A stretch of DNA of 64,000 nt from Brachybacterium sp. P6-10-X1 (GCF_001969445.1 NZ_CP017297.1:434001-498000); one strand, 5' to 3'; shown: positions 20,750-29,505, counted from the stretch's first letter. The notes: generated by a model not told the origin, from the letters alone. Program-made: numbers and translations.

Positions 20750-21036
20750 AGGCCTTGGCCGGTCTGGTGGTGAGGTCGGCCAGGCGGCGCTCGATGTTGA
20801 CGGTGGCGGAGCGTGCGGCGCTCTCGCGGCCGCGGCGGTCGGTGCGTAGAGCGACCGGGTCGTCCACCGAGTCGACCCAACCGGTGGCGATGGCGAATCC
20901 GCGCATGGCCAGCGATCGATTCCGACGATGCGCGCGGCGAGGGCTGCCGGGATCTGATCGCCTGGCGACGTGGGAAGTCCCTCCGTGGCGTAGATGCTGA
21001 CAGTCTCGCGGGCGGGGCGCGCATCACGTGCTGGGC
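20750..21036 (-). pseudogene. degraded coding remnant at the right end of the island
   Basis: Two overlapping minus-strand frames have strong third-position GC bias but neither forms a gene. One reads ETVSIYATEGLPTSPGDQIP and then AARIVGIDRW, to about 20910. The next frame continues MRGFAIATGWVDSVDDPVAL and on to RRLADLTTRPAKA, to about 20755. This looks like one gene with a frameshift near 20910. I do not recognise the family. The rest of 20481-21122 shows no supportable gene, promoter or hairpin. Confidence 0.35.
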
Positions 21037-21122
21037 GAGGGGAGGGGCCAGCGGAGCGATCGCCTGTGATTCATCGCCGAGCTGCGGCCCGATGTGGGGT
21101 GGACTACGTGGGTCGGTCCACG

Positions 21123-21158
21123 CGTGCTCAGAGAAAGTATGTGCTCAAACCGTGCTCA
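21123..21158. repeat. candidate integrase arm-type sites, right end
   Basis: Three copies of (t/c)gtgctca at 21123-21130, 21140-21147 and 21151-21158. The last two are spaced 11 bp, exactly as in the pair at 6376-6394 inside the left end. They lie about 60 bp inside the right att repeat. Confidence 0.5.
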
Positions 21159-21217
21159 AATCGGCCTGGCCTGGGTCATTCTGGGGGCATCGGTGCAGGT
21201 CACAGCTCATGGTTAAG

Positions 21218-21244
21218 GGTGCCGGATGCGGGACTCGAACCCGC
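21218..21244. repeat. right attachment site (within tRNA-Leu)
   Basis: 27-bp copy identical to 6257-6283. It spans the tRNA 3' acceptor strand, the discriminator base and most of the T-arm, so integration kept the tRNA intact. Confidence 0.9.
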
Positions 21245-21302
21245 ACGCCCTCACGGACAGCGCATTTTGAGTGCGCCGCGTCTACCATTCCGCCAATCCG
21301 GC
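21220..21302 (-). tRNA. tRNA-Leu (anticodon CAA)
   Basis: 83-nt cloverleaf on the minus strand. The acceptor GCCGGAT pairs with ATCCGGC; the anticodon stem GCGCA/TGCGC holds loop CTCAAAA (anticodon CAA, reads UUG). A long class II variable arm and T-arm GCGGG-TTCGAGT-CCCGC follow, as expected for tRNA-Leu. The 3' CCA is not encoded (ACCC follows). Its 3' end is the integration site of the island. Confidence 0.95.
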
Positions 21303-21327
21303 TCGCCCCCTCGCGGGAGGGCTGGAC

Positions 21328-21333
21328 TAGAAT
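21328..21333 (+). promoter_or_regulatory. candidate -10 element upstream of pdtaR
   Basis: TAGAAT, close to the -10 consensus, lies about 79 bp before the response-regulator ATG. No convincing -35 is seen at the proper spacing, so this is tentative. Confidence 0.35.
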
Positions 21334-21411
21334 ACCGCTGATGACCACCGTCCTCGACCACGCGGGTGCAGCGCACCCGGGGGCAGGGCACAACCCGAGA
21401 CACAGGGCGAC

Positions 21412-22062
21412 ATGACAGACGAGAACGCTTCCCTTCCCGACGACCCCCAGGACCTCTCCGCCCCGGAGGAGGGCAGCTCCCGCCGCACCGCGGTGGTGGC
21501 CGAGGACGAGAGCCTCATCCGCATGGACATCGTGGAGACCCTGACCGAGGCCGGATTCGAGGTCGTCGCCGCGGTCGGCGACGGCGAGAGCGCCGTGGAC
21601 AAGGCCCGCGAACTGCGCCCCGACGTGGTCGTGATGGACGTGAAGATGCCGCAGACCGACGGCGTCACCGCCGCCGAGCGGATCGGTGAGGACAATCTCG
21701 CCCCCGTCGTGATGCTCACCGCCTTCTCACAGGCCGAGCTGGTCGAGCGGGCGCGGGACGCCGGCGCCATGGCCTACGTGGTCAAGCCGTTCACCCCCGC
21801 GGACCTGCTGCCCGCGATCGAGATCGCGATCTCCCGCTTCACGCAGATCACCCAGCTCGAGTCCGAGATCGCCGACCTCGGCGAGCGGTTCGAGACCCGC
21901 AAGCGCGTGGACCGCGCCAAGGGCCTGCTGCAGACGAACATGGGCCTGTCGGAGCCGGAGGCGTTCCGCTGGGTCCAGAAGACCTCCATGGATCGTCGGC
22001 TGACGATGCGCGAGGTCGCCGACGCCGTGATCGACCAGCTCGGCGGCGCCGGCAAGGAATGA
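21412..22062 (+). CDS. pdtaR: ANTAR-domain response regulator (PdtaR-like)
   Basis: Predicted 216 residues. A receiver domain (~residues 24-140) has the acidic pair ED in VVAEDESL, the phospho-acceptor Asp in VVVMDVKMPQTDG, and the Lys in YVVKPF. A C-terminal ANTAR domain (RVDRAKGLLQTNMGLSEPEAF and RRLTMREVADAVI) follows. ANTAR proteins bind paired hairpins in nascent RNA and prevent termination; in mycobacteria PdtaR works with the kinase PdtaS. No kinase gene is adjacent here. The ATG at 21412 gives a short acidic N-terminal tail; it lies next to tRNA-Leu and is the chromosomal right flank of the island. Confidence 0.92.
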   Translation: MTDENASLPDDPQDLSAPEEGSSRRTAVVAEDESLIRMDIVETLTEAGFEVVAAVGDGESAVDKARELRPDVVVMDVKMPQTDGVTAAERIGEDNLAPVVMLTAFSQAELVERARDAGAMAYVVKPFTPADLLPAIEIAISRFTQITQLESEIADLGERFETRKRVDRAKGLLQTNMGLSEPEAFRWVQKTSMDRRLTMREVADAVIDQLGGAGKE

Positions 22063-22152
22063 CGCACTGACGGACCGACGGGCTCCCGGAGCGCGTCGGG
22101 ACCATCGATCCGGCGCCGGGGCCCGCCGGGACGAGAGGGGGAGCACAGGGAG

Positions 22153-23505
22153 ATGTCGATCTCGCGGCGCACGCTGGTGCGCGGCCTCGGGGCGGGGGTG
22201 CTCGGCGCCGGGTCCCTGTCGGCCTGCACCGGCGGACGTCGTGGGAGGCAGCCCGAGACGACAGGGCCGACGGGCCAGGCCCTCACCGAGCCGGACACGC
22301 CGCTGACCCTGGGCTCGATCGGTTCCTCCGTCGGGCGGTCCGCGGCCTTCGAGACGCCGATCAGCCTGGCCCTCGGCCAGGCGATGATCGACGTGAACAA
22401 ACGGTGGGGCGGCCTGTTCGGCCACGAGGTCACCCTCCTCGAGCGCCACGTGATGGCCGAGCCCGGCGAGGATCTCACCGACGTCATCGCCGGGTTCGCC
22501 GAGGCCGGGGTGAACGCGGTGATCACCTCGATCGACGAAGAGGCCCTGATCGCCGCGATCCCCGCCTTCGTCGACGCCGGGATCGCGGTGATCGACGTGT
22601 TCACCTCGGGCATGAGCGTGCGCGCCCCCGAGGTAATCTCCTCGAACATGCTGATCCGCCTGGCGCCGAACGACATCGCGCTGGCCGCGCTGTACGCGGA
22701 GGCCTCCTGGGCGGCCAGCTCGGACAAGGGCGGCCCCCCGGGAACGGTCGCTCTCCTCTCCGAGGACACCGCGCACGGGCACAGCCTGCGCGAGGAGCTC
22801 AGCCGGATCCTCGACCCCGACGGGGGCGGGGTCGTCGCCGAGCACTTCTACCCGGCCGGGTCGATGGGGAAGAGCGCCCCCATCGTCGAGAAGATCTTGA
22901 CGACCCCGCCGGCCCTGCTGGTGCTCAACACGGGCCCCGAGGCGGGGCCGCTGCTGTCCGCGCTGCACGAGGCCACGCTCGATGAGGAGGGGAAGCGTCC
23001 CACCGTCGAGTTCGCGCGCCGGCTCAGCCCGGCCGCGAGCGTGGACTACGGCGCCGCCGAGCTCGCGCCGGAGTCGCTCAGCTCGGCGACCGGGTATCTT
23101 CCCGGGGCCGAGCTCACCGTCGACCACGTGAACATGATGCTCAACCTCGATGCGTCCCTCCAGCGCACGGGCTACGGATACTCGCAGCAGGCCTACGATG
23201 CCGCGGTGCTGGCCTGCCTGGCGGCCCAGGACGCCCTGTCGGTCGACGGGGTCGACATCGCCGCCTCCGTCGGCGCGGTGCTCACCGGGACCGAGGAGTG
23301 CTCGAGCTACGGCGACTGCAGCTCGATCCTGCGCACCGGGGTGCAGACGCAGGAACGAACGACGGTCTCCTACAGCGGGCGGATGGGCCCGCTCGAGCTG
23401 GGATCGGCCAAGGACCCTCGCACCGGGACGCTGCGGACCTTCGCCTGGAACGAGGCCAACGAGAGACAGGCCGACGGCGACCAGGACTTCGAGACCCCCG
23501 AGTGA
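22153..23505 (+). CDS. periplasmic-binding-protein type 1 lipoprotein (ABC amino acid/amide type)
   Basis: Predicted 450 residues. The N-terminus MSISRRTLVRGLGAGVLGAG has a twin-arginine motif, and LSAC is a lipobox, so a lipid-anchored exported protein is likely. The body resembles the type 1 periplasmic binding fold of branched-chain amino acid/urea/amide binding proteins (LTLGSIGSSVGRSAAFETPI, then ALGQAMIDVNKRWGGLFGHE). No permease or ATPase genes are next to it, so it may feed a distant transporter or act as a sensor. Start ATG follows GGGAG by 1-5 nt, rather close, so the start could shift slightly. It ends convergent with the thioesterase gene, 27 bp away. Confidence 0.8.
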   Translation: MSISRRTLVRGLGAGVLGAGSLSACTGGRRGRQPETTGPTGQALTEPDTPLTLGSIGSSVGRSAAFETPISLALGQAMIDVNKRWGGLFGHEVTLLERHVMAEPGEDLTDVIAGFAEAGVNAVITSIDEEALIAAIPAFVDAGIAVIDVFTSGMSVRAPEVISSNMLIRLAPNDIALAALYAEASWAASSDKGGPPGTVALLSEDTAHGHSLREELSRILDPDGGGVVAEHFYPAGSMGKSAPIVEKILTTPPALLVLNTGPEAGPLLSALHEATLDEEGKRPTVEFARRLSPAASVDYGAAELAPESLSSATGYLPGAELTVDHVNMMLNLDASLQRTGYGYSQQAYDAAVLACLAAQDALSVDGVDIAASVGAVLTGTEECSSYGDCSSILRTGVQTQERTTVSYSGRMGPLELGSAKDPRTGTLRTFAWNEANERQADGDQDFETPE

Positions 23506-23532
23506 CCCGCGCTCCGTCGGGTGACCGCGCGC

Positions 23533-23997
23533 TCAGCGCGACGGCAGCAGCATGGTCTGGACGGTGACGGTGCTCAGCAGCGCCCCCGACTCGTCGTGCA
23601 CGTCCACCAGATAGCTCGCGACCTGCCGGCCGGCATGACGGACGGTGCAGGTCGCGGTGACGGTGCCGGAGCGCGCCGAACGATGGTGCAGCGCGGAGAC
23701 CGAGGTGCCGACCGCCTGCGCCCCCTCGCCGTGGACCTCGCGCGCCTGCAGCATCGCCGCGAAGGAGGCGATCGACTCGGCCAGCGCGATGGTCGCGCCG
23801 CCGTGCAGCAGACCGGCCGGCTGGGTGTTGCCCGCCACCGGCATGGTCATGATCCCGCCCCGCGCATCCAGCTCGCGCAGCTCCATCCCGCACCGCTCCA
23901 CCATCGTGCCCCGGATCATGGGGGCGACCAGAGCGCGCAGGCGCTGGCCGGTCAGCGGGGAGGAGGGGATCTCGGGCAGGTCGCTCAGGGAACTCAT
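23533..23997 (-). CDS. hotdog-fold thioesterase (PaaI/MenI-like)
   Basis: Predicted 154 residues, one hotdog domain. The motif GLLHGGATIALAESIASFAA contains the HGG and catalytic Glu typical of acyl-CoA thioesterases in the PaaI / 1,4-dihydroxy-2-naphthoyl-CoA group. The ATG at 23995-23997 (MSSLSDLPE) is preferred over one 6 codons upstream, because the upstream codons lie in the polA/thioesterase divergent spacer. Cytoplasmic. Substrate cannot be decided; menaquinone synthesis or general CoA-ester clearing are both possible. Divergent from polA across 77 bp. Confidence 0.85.
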   Translation of the reverse strand: MSSLSDLPEIPSSPLTGQRLRALVAPMIRGTMVERCGMELRELDARGGIMTMPVAGNTQPAGLLHGGATIALAESIASFAAMLQAREVHGEGAQAVGTSVSALHHRSARSGTVTATCTVRHAGRQVASYLVDVHDESGALLSTVTVQTMLLPSR

Positions 23998-24074
23998 GCC
24001 CCGAGCGTGCCACACGCGGCACCTCCCGGCCGCCGGATCTGCGGACGTCCGCCCGACGTGCGAGACTTCTCCTC

Positions 24075-26786
24075 ATGAGTGCGAGCGACACCGGTGACCA
24101 GCGCATCCTTCTGATCGACGGGCACGCCATGGCGTTCCGCGCCTTCTTCGCGCTGCCTGCCGACGGCTTCAGCGACGGGCGCGGGCAGGCGACCAACGCC
24201 GTCTACGGCTTCGCCCGGATGCTCATCAACGTCGTGACCTCGGAGCGGCCGACCCACGTCGCGGTCGCCTTCGACCTGCCCGGCGGCACCTTCCGCGACC
24301 GCATCTACGATCAGTACAAGGGCGGGCGTGAGGTGACCCCGCCCGAGTTCGTCGGCCAGATCGACTTGATCATGCAGGTGCTCGACGCGCTCGGGGTGTG
24401 CTGGCTGACCGTCGAGGACTACGAGGCCGACGACATCATCGCCACCCTCGCCACGCGCGCCGCCCGCGAGGGCGGGGAGGCGCTGATCGTCACCAGCGAT
24501 CGCGACGCGATCCAGCTGGTGGACGAGAAGGTCACCATGCTGCAGCCGGTCAAGGGCGTCACCGAGATGCGCCGGATGACGCCCGCCGCCGTCGAGGAGA
24601 AGTACGGGATCCCGCCGGAGCGGTACTCCGATCTCGCCGCCCTGGTCGGCGAGGCGGCCGACAATCTGCCCGGGGTGCCGGGTGTCGGCCCCAAGACCGC
24701 CGCGAAGTGGATCGTGAAGTACGGCGATCTGCCCGGCATCATCGCCCATGCCGGCGAGATCTCCGGCAAGGCCGGCCAGTCGCTGCGCGACCATCTCGAG
24801 GACGTCGAGCGCAACCGATTGATGAACGCCGCGGTCCTCGACCTCGACCTGCCGACCGATCCCGGTCGCTACGCGCTCGGCGGCGGGGGCCGCGAGCGCA
24901 TCGCGGCCGTGTTCGACGAGCTCGCCTTCGGCGACACCATCCGGCGCGATCTGCCGGCGGTGCTGTTCGGCGAGGACGGGGACGCGTCCGCGGAGCAGGA
25001 ACCGGTCGTGGAGGTGCTCGAGCTCGACGGGGCGACCGGCCTGCACGCTCTGCTGGGGGAGGACTCCGAGCCGCTGGCCCTGACGATCGCCGACGACGTG
25101 CGCGGCGGGCCGATGCTGGGGATCGCGACCGGCCGGGCCCGGGCCGCGGTCCGCCTCGAGCAGCTCGACCCCGACGCGTCCTCCGTGCTGTCCGAGTCGC
25201 TCGGGGGCACGCGGGAGGTGCGCACCACCGACGTCCCCGCGGTGCGTTCCTGGCTGCAGCTGAACGGTTACCCGCTCGGTGAGCGGGCCCGGGACCTGGC
25301 TCTGGAGGCCTTCGTCCTGCGGCCCGGGGCGCGCAGCTATGACGCCGAGGCGCTGGGCACGGAGCTGGGGGGCGCCCGCTTCGACCCGCGGCCGCGCAAA
25401 CCTGCCGACTCCTCCCTGGCGAAGGAGACGCCCGAGGTGCGCTCGGGCCACGTCGCCGCCGCGGGCGCCCGGCTGGCCGAGGCCGCCTCGGCGCTGCACC
25501 CGGCGGCCGAGGAGCTCACGCGCCGCCACGGCGAGGAGCCCTGGGCCGTCGGCATCCTCGAGGACCTCGAGCGACCCCTGCAGACGGTGCTGGAGACCAT
25601 GCACGCACGGGGCATCGCGATCGACCAGAGGGCGCTGGCGGCGCTGCGCGAGGAGTTCGAGGGCTTCGTCTCCCAGGCCAAGCGGGAGGCCGGCGCGATC
25701 GTGGGCGAGGAGGTCAACCTCGCCTCCCCCAAGCAGCTGCAGGTGGTGCTGTTCGAGACCCTCGCGCTGCCGACCACGCGGAAGATCTCCTCCGGCCACT
25801 CCACCGACGCGGAGTCCCTCACCGACCTCCTGGAGAAGCTGGAGCCGGGGTCCTCGGGCCACGACTTCCTGTCCTGGCTGCTGCGCTTCCGGGAGATGAG
25901 CAAGCTGACCGGGTACGTCGTCGGCCTGGACAAGGTCCACGACAGCTCCTCGCGGGTCCATACGACGTTCCAGCAGACCGCCGCGGCGACCGGTCGGCTC
26001 GCCTCCACCGAACCCAACCTCCAGAACATCCCGGTGCGCACCGCGGAGGGCCAGCGCATCCGCGACGTCTTCGTCGCGGGGGAGGGATACGAGACGCTGC
26101 TGACGGCCGACTACTCCCAGATCGAGATGCGCATCATGGCGCACCTGTCCGAGGACGCCGGATTGATCGAGGCCTTCCAGACGGGCGAGGACCTGCACAA
26201 CTTCGTCGCCTCCCGCGTGTTCGGGGTCTCGCCGGACGCCGTCGACCCGGCGATGCGCTCCAAGACCAAGGCCGTCAGCTACGGCCTCGCCTACGGGCTG
26301 AGCGCCTTCGGGCTCTCCCGGCAGCTGCGGATCTCCCGGGCGGAGGCGACCGACCTCCGCGACGGCTACTTCGAGCGCTTCGGCGGGGTGCGGGACTACC
26401 TGCATCGGAGCGTCGAGACGGCTCGGTCCACCGGATTCACCGAGACCATCCTCGGCCGACGCCGCTACCTGCCGGACCTCACCTCCGACAACCGCCAGCG
26501 CCGGGAGAACGCCGAGCGCGTCGCCCTGAACTCCCCGATCCAGGGCAGCGCCGCCGACATCATCAAGCTCGCGATGCTCGCCGTGGAGCGACGGATGCGC
26601 GCGGACGCGCTCGACTCGAGGATGCTGCTGCAGGTCCACGACGAGCTCGTGCTCGAGGTCGCCCCGGGCGAGCTCGACGCCGTCCGGAGGATCGTGGTCG
26701 AGGGGATGGACCGCGCCTACGATCTCTCGGTCCCGCTCGAGGTCGGCGTCGGCGTCGGTCGCACCTGGCGCGAGGCGGCGCACTGA
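24075..26786 (+). CDS. polA: DNA polymerase I
   Basis: Predicted 903 residues, normal length. An N-terminal 5'-3' nuclease (~1-300; DGHAMAFRAFFALP, YEADDIIATLA, TSDRDAIQL, GVPGVGPKTAAKWI) removes RNA primers. A middle 3'-5' exonuclease-like domain lacks the DEDD residues and is probably inactive, as in other actinobacterial PolA proteins. The C-terminal polymerase has motif A DYSQIEMRIMAHLSED, motif B RSKTKAVSYGLAYG and motif C VHDELVLEV. Functions in Okazaki-fragment maturation and repair gap filling, working with the UvrABC proteins encoded further right. ATG at 24075 is in a 77-bp divergent spacer with the thioesterase gene. It precedes rpsA, a neighbourhood common in Actinobacteria. Confidence 0.97.
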   Translation: MSASDTGDQRILLIDGHAMAFRAFFALPADGFSDGRGQATNAVYGFARMLINVVTSERPTHVAVAFDLPGGTFRDRIYDQYKGGREVTPPEFVGQIDLIMQVLDALGVCWLTVEDYEADDIIATLATRAAREGGEALIVTSDRDAIQLVDEKVTMLQPVKGVTEMRRMTPAAVEEKYGIPPERYSDLAALVGEAADNLPGVPGVGPKTAAKWIVKYGDLPGIIAHAGEISGKAGQSLRDHLEDVERNRLMNAAVLDLDLPTDPGRYALGGGGRERIAAVFDELAFGDTIRRDLPAVLFGEDGDASAEQEPVVEVLELDGATGLHALLGEDSEPLALTIADDVRGGPMLGIATGRARAAVRLEQLDPDASSVLSESLGGTREVRTTDVPAVRSWLQLNGYPLGERARDLALEAFVLRPGARSYDAEALGTELGGARFDPRPRKPADSSLAKETPEVRSGHVAAAGARLAEAASALHPAAEELTRRHGEEPWAVGILEDLERPLQTVLETMHARGIAIDQRALAALREEFEGFVSQAKREAGAIVGEEVNLASPKQLQVVLFETLALPTTRKISSGHSTDAESLTDLLEKLEPGSSGHDFLSWLLRFREMSKLTGYVVGLDKVHDSSSRVHTTFQQTAAATGRLASTEPNLQNIPVRTAEGQRIRDVFVAGEGYETLLTADYSQIEMRIMAHLSEDAGLIEAFQTGEDLHNFVASRVFGVSPDAVDPAMRSKTKAVSYGLAYGLSAFGLSRQLRISRAEATDLRDGYFERFGGVRDYLHRSVETARSTGFTETILGRRRYLPDLTSDNRQRRENAERVALNSPIQGSAADIIKLAMLAVERRMRADALDSRMLLQVHDELVLEVAPGELDAVRRIVVEGMDRAYDLSVPLEVGVGVGRTWREAAH

Positions 26787-27022
26787 CGGCCCGGGGTCCG
26801 ACGGCGGTGGTGTGCGATGGCGGGGCGACCGACCTCACACGGGTCCGCGGTGGCCGAGCGCCCTGGTCCCTCGCGCTTCGCAGGGACTGCTGGTAAGCTC
26901 GTGGGGGTCTGTGCGCGGACCGTCCCGCCCGTCGGGAGCCGCCGTGCACGGATGCGCCCCTCGCGGGTCGCCGCACGCCCATCGTTCCTACTCATACCTG
27001 TCCCGACGGAGTCCATACCTAC

Positions 27023-28528
27023 ATGACCGACACCACGACCCCCCAGATCGCCATCAACGACATCGGCGGCGCCGACGAACTCATGGCTGCCATCGATGCG
27101 ACCATCAAGTACTTCAACGATGGTGACATCGTCGAGGGCACCGTGGTGAAGGTCGATCACGATGAGGTCCTCCTGGACATCGGCTACAAGACCGAGGGCG
27201 TCATCCCCTCGCGAGAGCTGTCCATCAAGCACGACGTCGACCCCGGTGAGGTCGTCGAGGTCGGCGACGAGATCGAGGCCCTGGTCCTCCAGAAGGAGGA
27301 CAAGGAAGGCCGGCTGATCCTGTCCAAGAAGCGCGCCCAGTACGAGCGCGCCTGGGGCACGATCGAGCAGATCAAGGACGACGAGGGCGTCGTCACCGGC
27401 CGCGTCATCGAGGTCGTCAAGGGTGGTCTCATCGTCGACATCGGCCTGCGCGGCTTCCTGCCCGCCTCCCTCGTCGAGATGCGTCGCGTGCGCGATCTGC
27501 AGCCCTACGTCGGCCAGGAGATCGAGGCGAAGATCATCGAGCTCGACAAGAACCGCAACAACGTGGTCCTGTCGCGCCGCGCCTACCTGGAGGAGACCCA
27601 GTCCGCGGTCCGCTCCGACTTCCTGCAGACCCTGCAGAAGGGCCAGGTGCGCGAGGGCGCCGTGTCCTCCATCGTCAACTTCGGCGCGTTCGTCGATCTC
27701 GGCGGTGTGGACGGCCTGGTGCACGTCTCCGAGCTCTCCTGGAAGCACATCGACCACCCCTCCGAGGTCGTCGAGGTCGGGCAGAAGGTCAACGTCGAGG
27801 TGCTCGACGTGGACATGGATCGCGAGCGCGTCTCCCTGTCGCTGAAGGCGACCCAGGAGGACCCGTGGCAGCTGTTCGCCCGCACCCACGCCATCGGCGA
27901 GGTCGTCCCGGGCAAGGTCACCAAGCTCGTCCCCTTCGGCGCCTTCGTGCGCGTCGAGGACGGCATCGAGGGCCTGGTGCACATCTCCGAGCTGGCTCAG
28001 CGCCACGTGGATCTGCCCGAGCAGGTCGTCACCGTCGACCAGGACGTCTTCGTCAAGGTCATCGACATCGATCTCGAGCGTCGCCGCATCTCGCTGTCGC
28101 TGAAGCAGGCCAACGAGGGCGTGGACCCCGAGGGTGATGACACCACCTTCGATCCGGCCCTGTACGGCATGGCCGCGGAGTACGACGAGAACGGCGAGTA
28201 CAAGTACCCCGAGGGCTTCGACCCGGAGACCAACGAGTGGCTCGAGGGCTACGAGGCTCAGCGCGAGGAGTGGGAGGGTCAGTACGCTGCCGCCTACGAG
28301 CGCTGGACCGCCCACAAGACGCAGGTCGCCGAGGCGATCAAGGCCGACGAGGAGTCCGCGAACGCGCCGGCCGCCGAGTCGTCGTCCTCCTCCTCGTCCA
28401 CGTCGTCCTCGACTCCGGCGGCTGCGCCCGCGGCGCAGTCCTCCTACCAGTCGAGCACCACGGACGAGGGCACGCTGGCCTCCGACGAGGCACTGGCCGC
28501 CCTGCGCGCCAAGCTCACCGGCAACTGA
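27023..28528 (+). CDS. rpsA: 30S ribosomal protein S1
   Basis: Predicted 501 residues with four S1 RNA-binding repeats: about residues 36-105, 123-188, 209-277 and 294-363. Typical repeat cores are visible (GDIVEGTVVKVDHDEVLLDI, VREGAVSSIVNFGAFVDL, VPGKVTKLVPFGAFVRVEDG). It lacks the fifth and sixth repeats of proteobacterial S1, as usual in Actinobacteria. The C-terminal tail (~370-501) is acidic, then Ser/Ala/Pro-rich, probably disordered. Brings mRNA to the 30S subunit. The ATG at 27023 has a 236-bp leader after polA with no supported promoter. A strong hairpin follows 22 nt after the stop. Confidence 0.97.
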   Translation: MTDTTTPQIAINDIGGADELMAAIDATIKYFNDGDIVEGTVVKVDHDEVLLDIGYKTEGVIPSRELSIKHDVDPGEVVEVGDEIEALVLQKEDKEGRLILSKKRAQYERAWGTIEQIKDDEGVVTGRVIEVVKGGLIVDIGLRGFLPASLVEMRRVRDLQPYVGQEIEAKIIELDKNRNNVVLSRRAYLEETQSAVRSDFLQTLQKGQVREGAVSSIVNFGAFVDLGGVDGLVHVSELSWKHIDHPSEVVEVGQKVNVEVLDVDMDRERVSLSLKATQEDPWQLFARTHAIGEVVPGKVTKLVPFGAFVRVEDGIEGLVHISELAQRHVDLPEQVVTVDQDVFVKVIDIDLERRRISLSLKQANEGVDPEGDDTTFDPALYGMAAEYDENGEYKYPEGFDPETNEWLEGYEAQREEWEGQYAAAYERWTAHKTQVAEAIKADEESANAPAAESSSSSSSTSSSTPAAAPAAQSSYQSSTTDEGTLASDEALAALRAKLTGN

Positions 28529-28549
28529 TCGACTGATCCGTTCGCCACA

Positions 28550-28587
28550 GGCAGCGGCCCGGCCCCGGAAGGGGTCGGGCCGCTGCC
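28550..28587 (+). terminator. rpsA terminator
   Basis: 17-bp stem with one G-T wobble and a GGAA loop, starting 22 nt after the rpsA stop and followed by tcgttcc rather than a T-tract. Confidence 0.8.
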
Positions 28588-28674
28588 TCGTTCCGGGGCC
28601 GAGTTCGGGCCTCGCCCTCCGACGCGCCCCGAACGGACCTGCATCCACGGCGTCCTGCAGGGCACACTGGTGCC

Positions 28675-29505
28675 ATGACCACCGCTCTCGATGACCATCC
28701 GATCCATTCCTGGCTCACCGACATGGACGGGGTACTCGTCCACGAACAGTCCGCCCTGCCCGGAGCGGCCGACTTCATCGCGGCGCTGCAGCGCTTCGGG
28801 CGGCCCTTCCTGGTGCTCACCAACAACTCGATCTTCACACCCCGGGACCTCCGGGCCCGCCTCTCCCGCAGCGGCTTCGACATCCCCGAGGAGTCGATCT
28901 GGACGAGCGCCCTGGCCACGGCCCGCTTCCTCGCCGAGCAGGCCCCCGGCTCCGCCGCCTACGTGATCGGCGAGGCCGGACTCACCAGTGCGATGCATGA
29001 CGAGGGGTTCATCCTCGCCGACACCGACGTCGAGTTCGTGGTGCTGGGGGAGACCCGCACCTATTCGTTCGAGTCGATCAGCCGCGCCATCCGCCTGATC
29101 ACGAACGGGGCGAAGTTCATCGCCACCAACCCGGACGTCACCGGGCCGAGCTCGGAGGGACCGCTGCCGGCCACCGGCTCCGTGGCCGCTATGATCACCG
29201 CGGCCACGGGCATCAACCCGTACTACATCGGCAAGCCCAATCCCCTGATGATGCGCACCGCCCTGAACCGCATCGGTGCGCATTCCGAGACCTCCGTGAT
29301 GATCGGGGACCGCATGGACACCGACGTGAAATCGGGCCTCGAAGCGGGGATGAGGTCCGTGCTGGTGCTCACGGGCTCCACCAGCGAGGACGAGATCGCG
29401 CAGTACCCCTACCGTCCCACTGCCGTCATGGACGGCATCGCCGATGTCGTCCCGCTCGTCGAGTCGCTCACCCCGCTGGAGTCCGTCGAGCTCGACGAGG
29501 ACTGA
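28675..29505 (+). CDS. HAD-superfamily phosphatase, subclass IIA (NagD-like)
   Basis: Predicted 276 residues. Motif I DMDGVLVHEQ (nucleophile Asp in D-x-D-G), motif II VLTNNS, the cap region, then the conserved GKPNPLMM and MIGDRMDTDVKSGLEAG (motif IV acidic residues). HAD-IIA enzymes dephosphorylate small phosphometabolites such as nucleotides, p-nitrophenyl phosphate-like compounds or sugar phosphates; the real substrate is not evident. Cytoplasmic. ATG at 28675 is close to the family N-terminus. The gene stands alone between the rpsA terminator and a secreted-protein gene. Confidence 0.9.
   Translation: MTTALDDHPIHSWLTDMDGVLVHEQSALPGAADFIAALQRFGRPFLVLTNNSIFTPRDLRARLSRSGFDIPEESIWTSALATARFLAEQAPGSAAYVIGEAGLTSAMHDEGFILADTDVEFVVLGETRTYSFESISRAIRLITNGAKFIATNPDVTGPSSEGPLPATGSVAAMITAATGINPYYIGKPNPLMMRTALNRIGAHSETSVMIGDRMDTDVKSGLEAGMRSVLVLTGSTSEDEIAQYPYRPTAVMDGIADVVPLVESLTPLESVELDED

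Larger units (their letters stand above)
6257..21244. mobile_element. integrative genomic island in tRNA-Leu(CAA), about 15 kb
   Basis: The segment is bounded by two identical 27-bp direct repeats, 6257-6283 and 21218-21244, exactly 14,961 bp apart. The right copy is the 3' part (T-arm and acceptor strand) of an intact tRNA-Leu gene; the left copy is an orphan fragment. A tyrosine-integrase catalytic domain lies 125 bp inside the left repeat, and tgtgctca-like repeats occur near both ends. Content: integrase remnant, a coding fragment, sulfatase/MFS/LysR module, decayed IS481 element, sulfatase/ABC/LacI-fusion module and a degraded right end. GC looks lower and more mixed than the flanks, most obviously at 7.5-12.4 kb. 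No conjugation genes are seen. With the integrase truncated, it is probably fixed or mobilised only in trans. Confidence 0.88.

Noticed and set aside
20492-20773. Plus-strand ORF after the LacI-fusion gene
   Set aside because: Poor codon bias, no Shine-Dalgarno and no recognisable motif.
26787-27022. Promoter or regulatory RNA upstream of rpsA
   Set aside because: A TAAGCT near 26893 resembles a -10, but no matching -35 or stable fold stands out.
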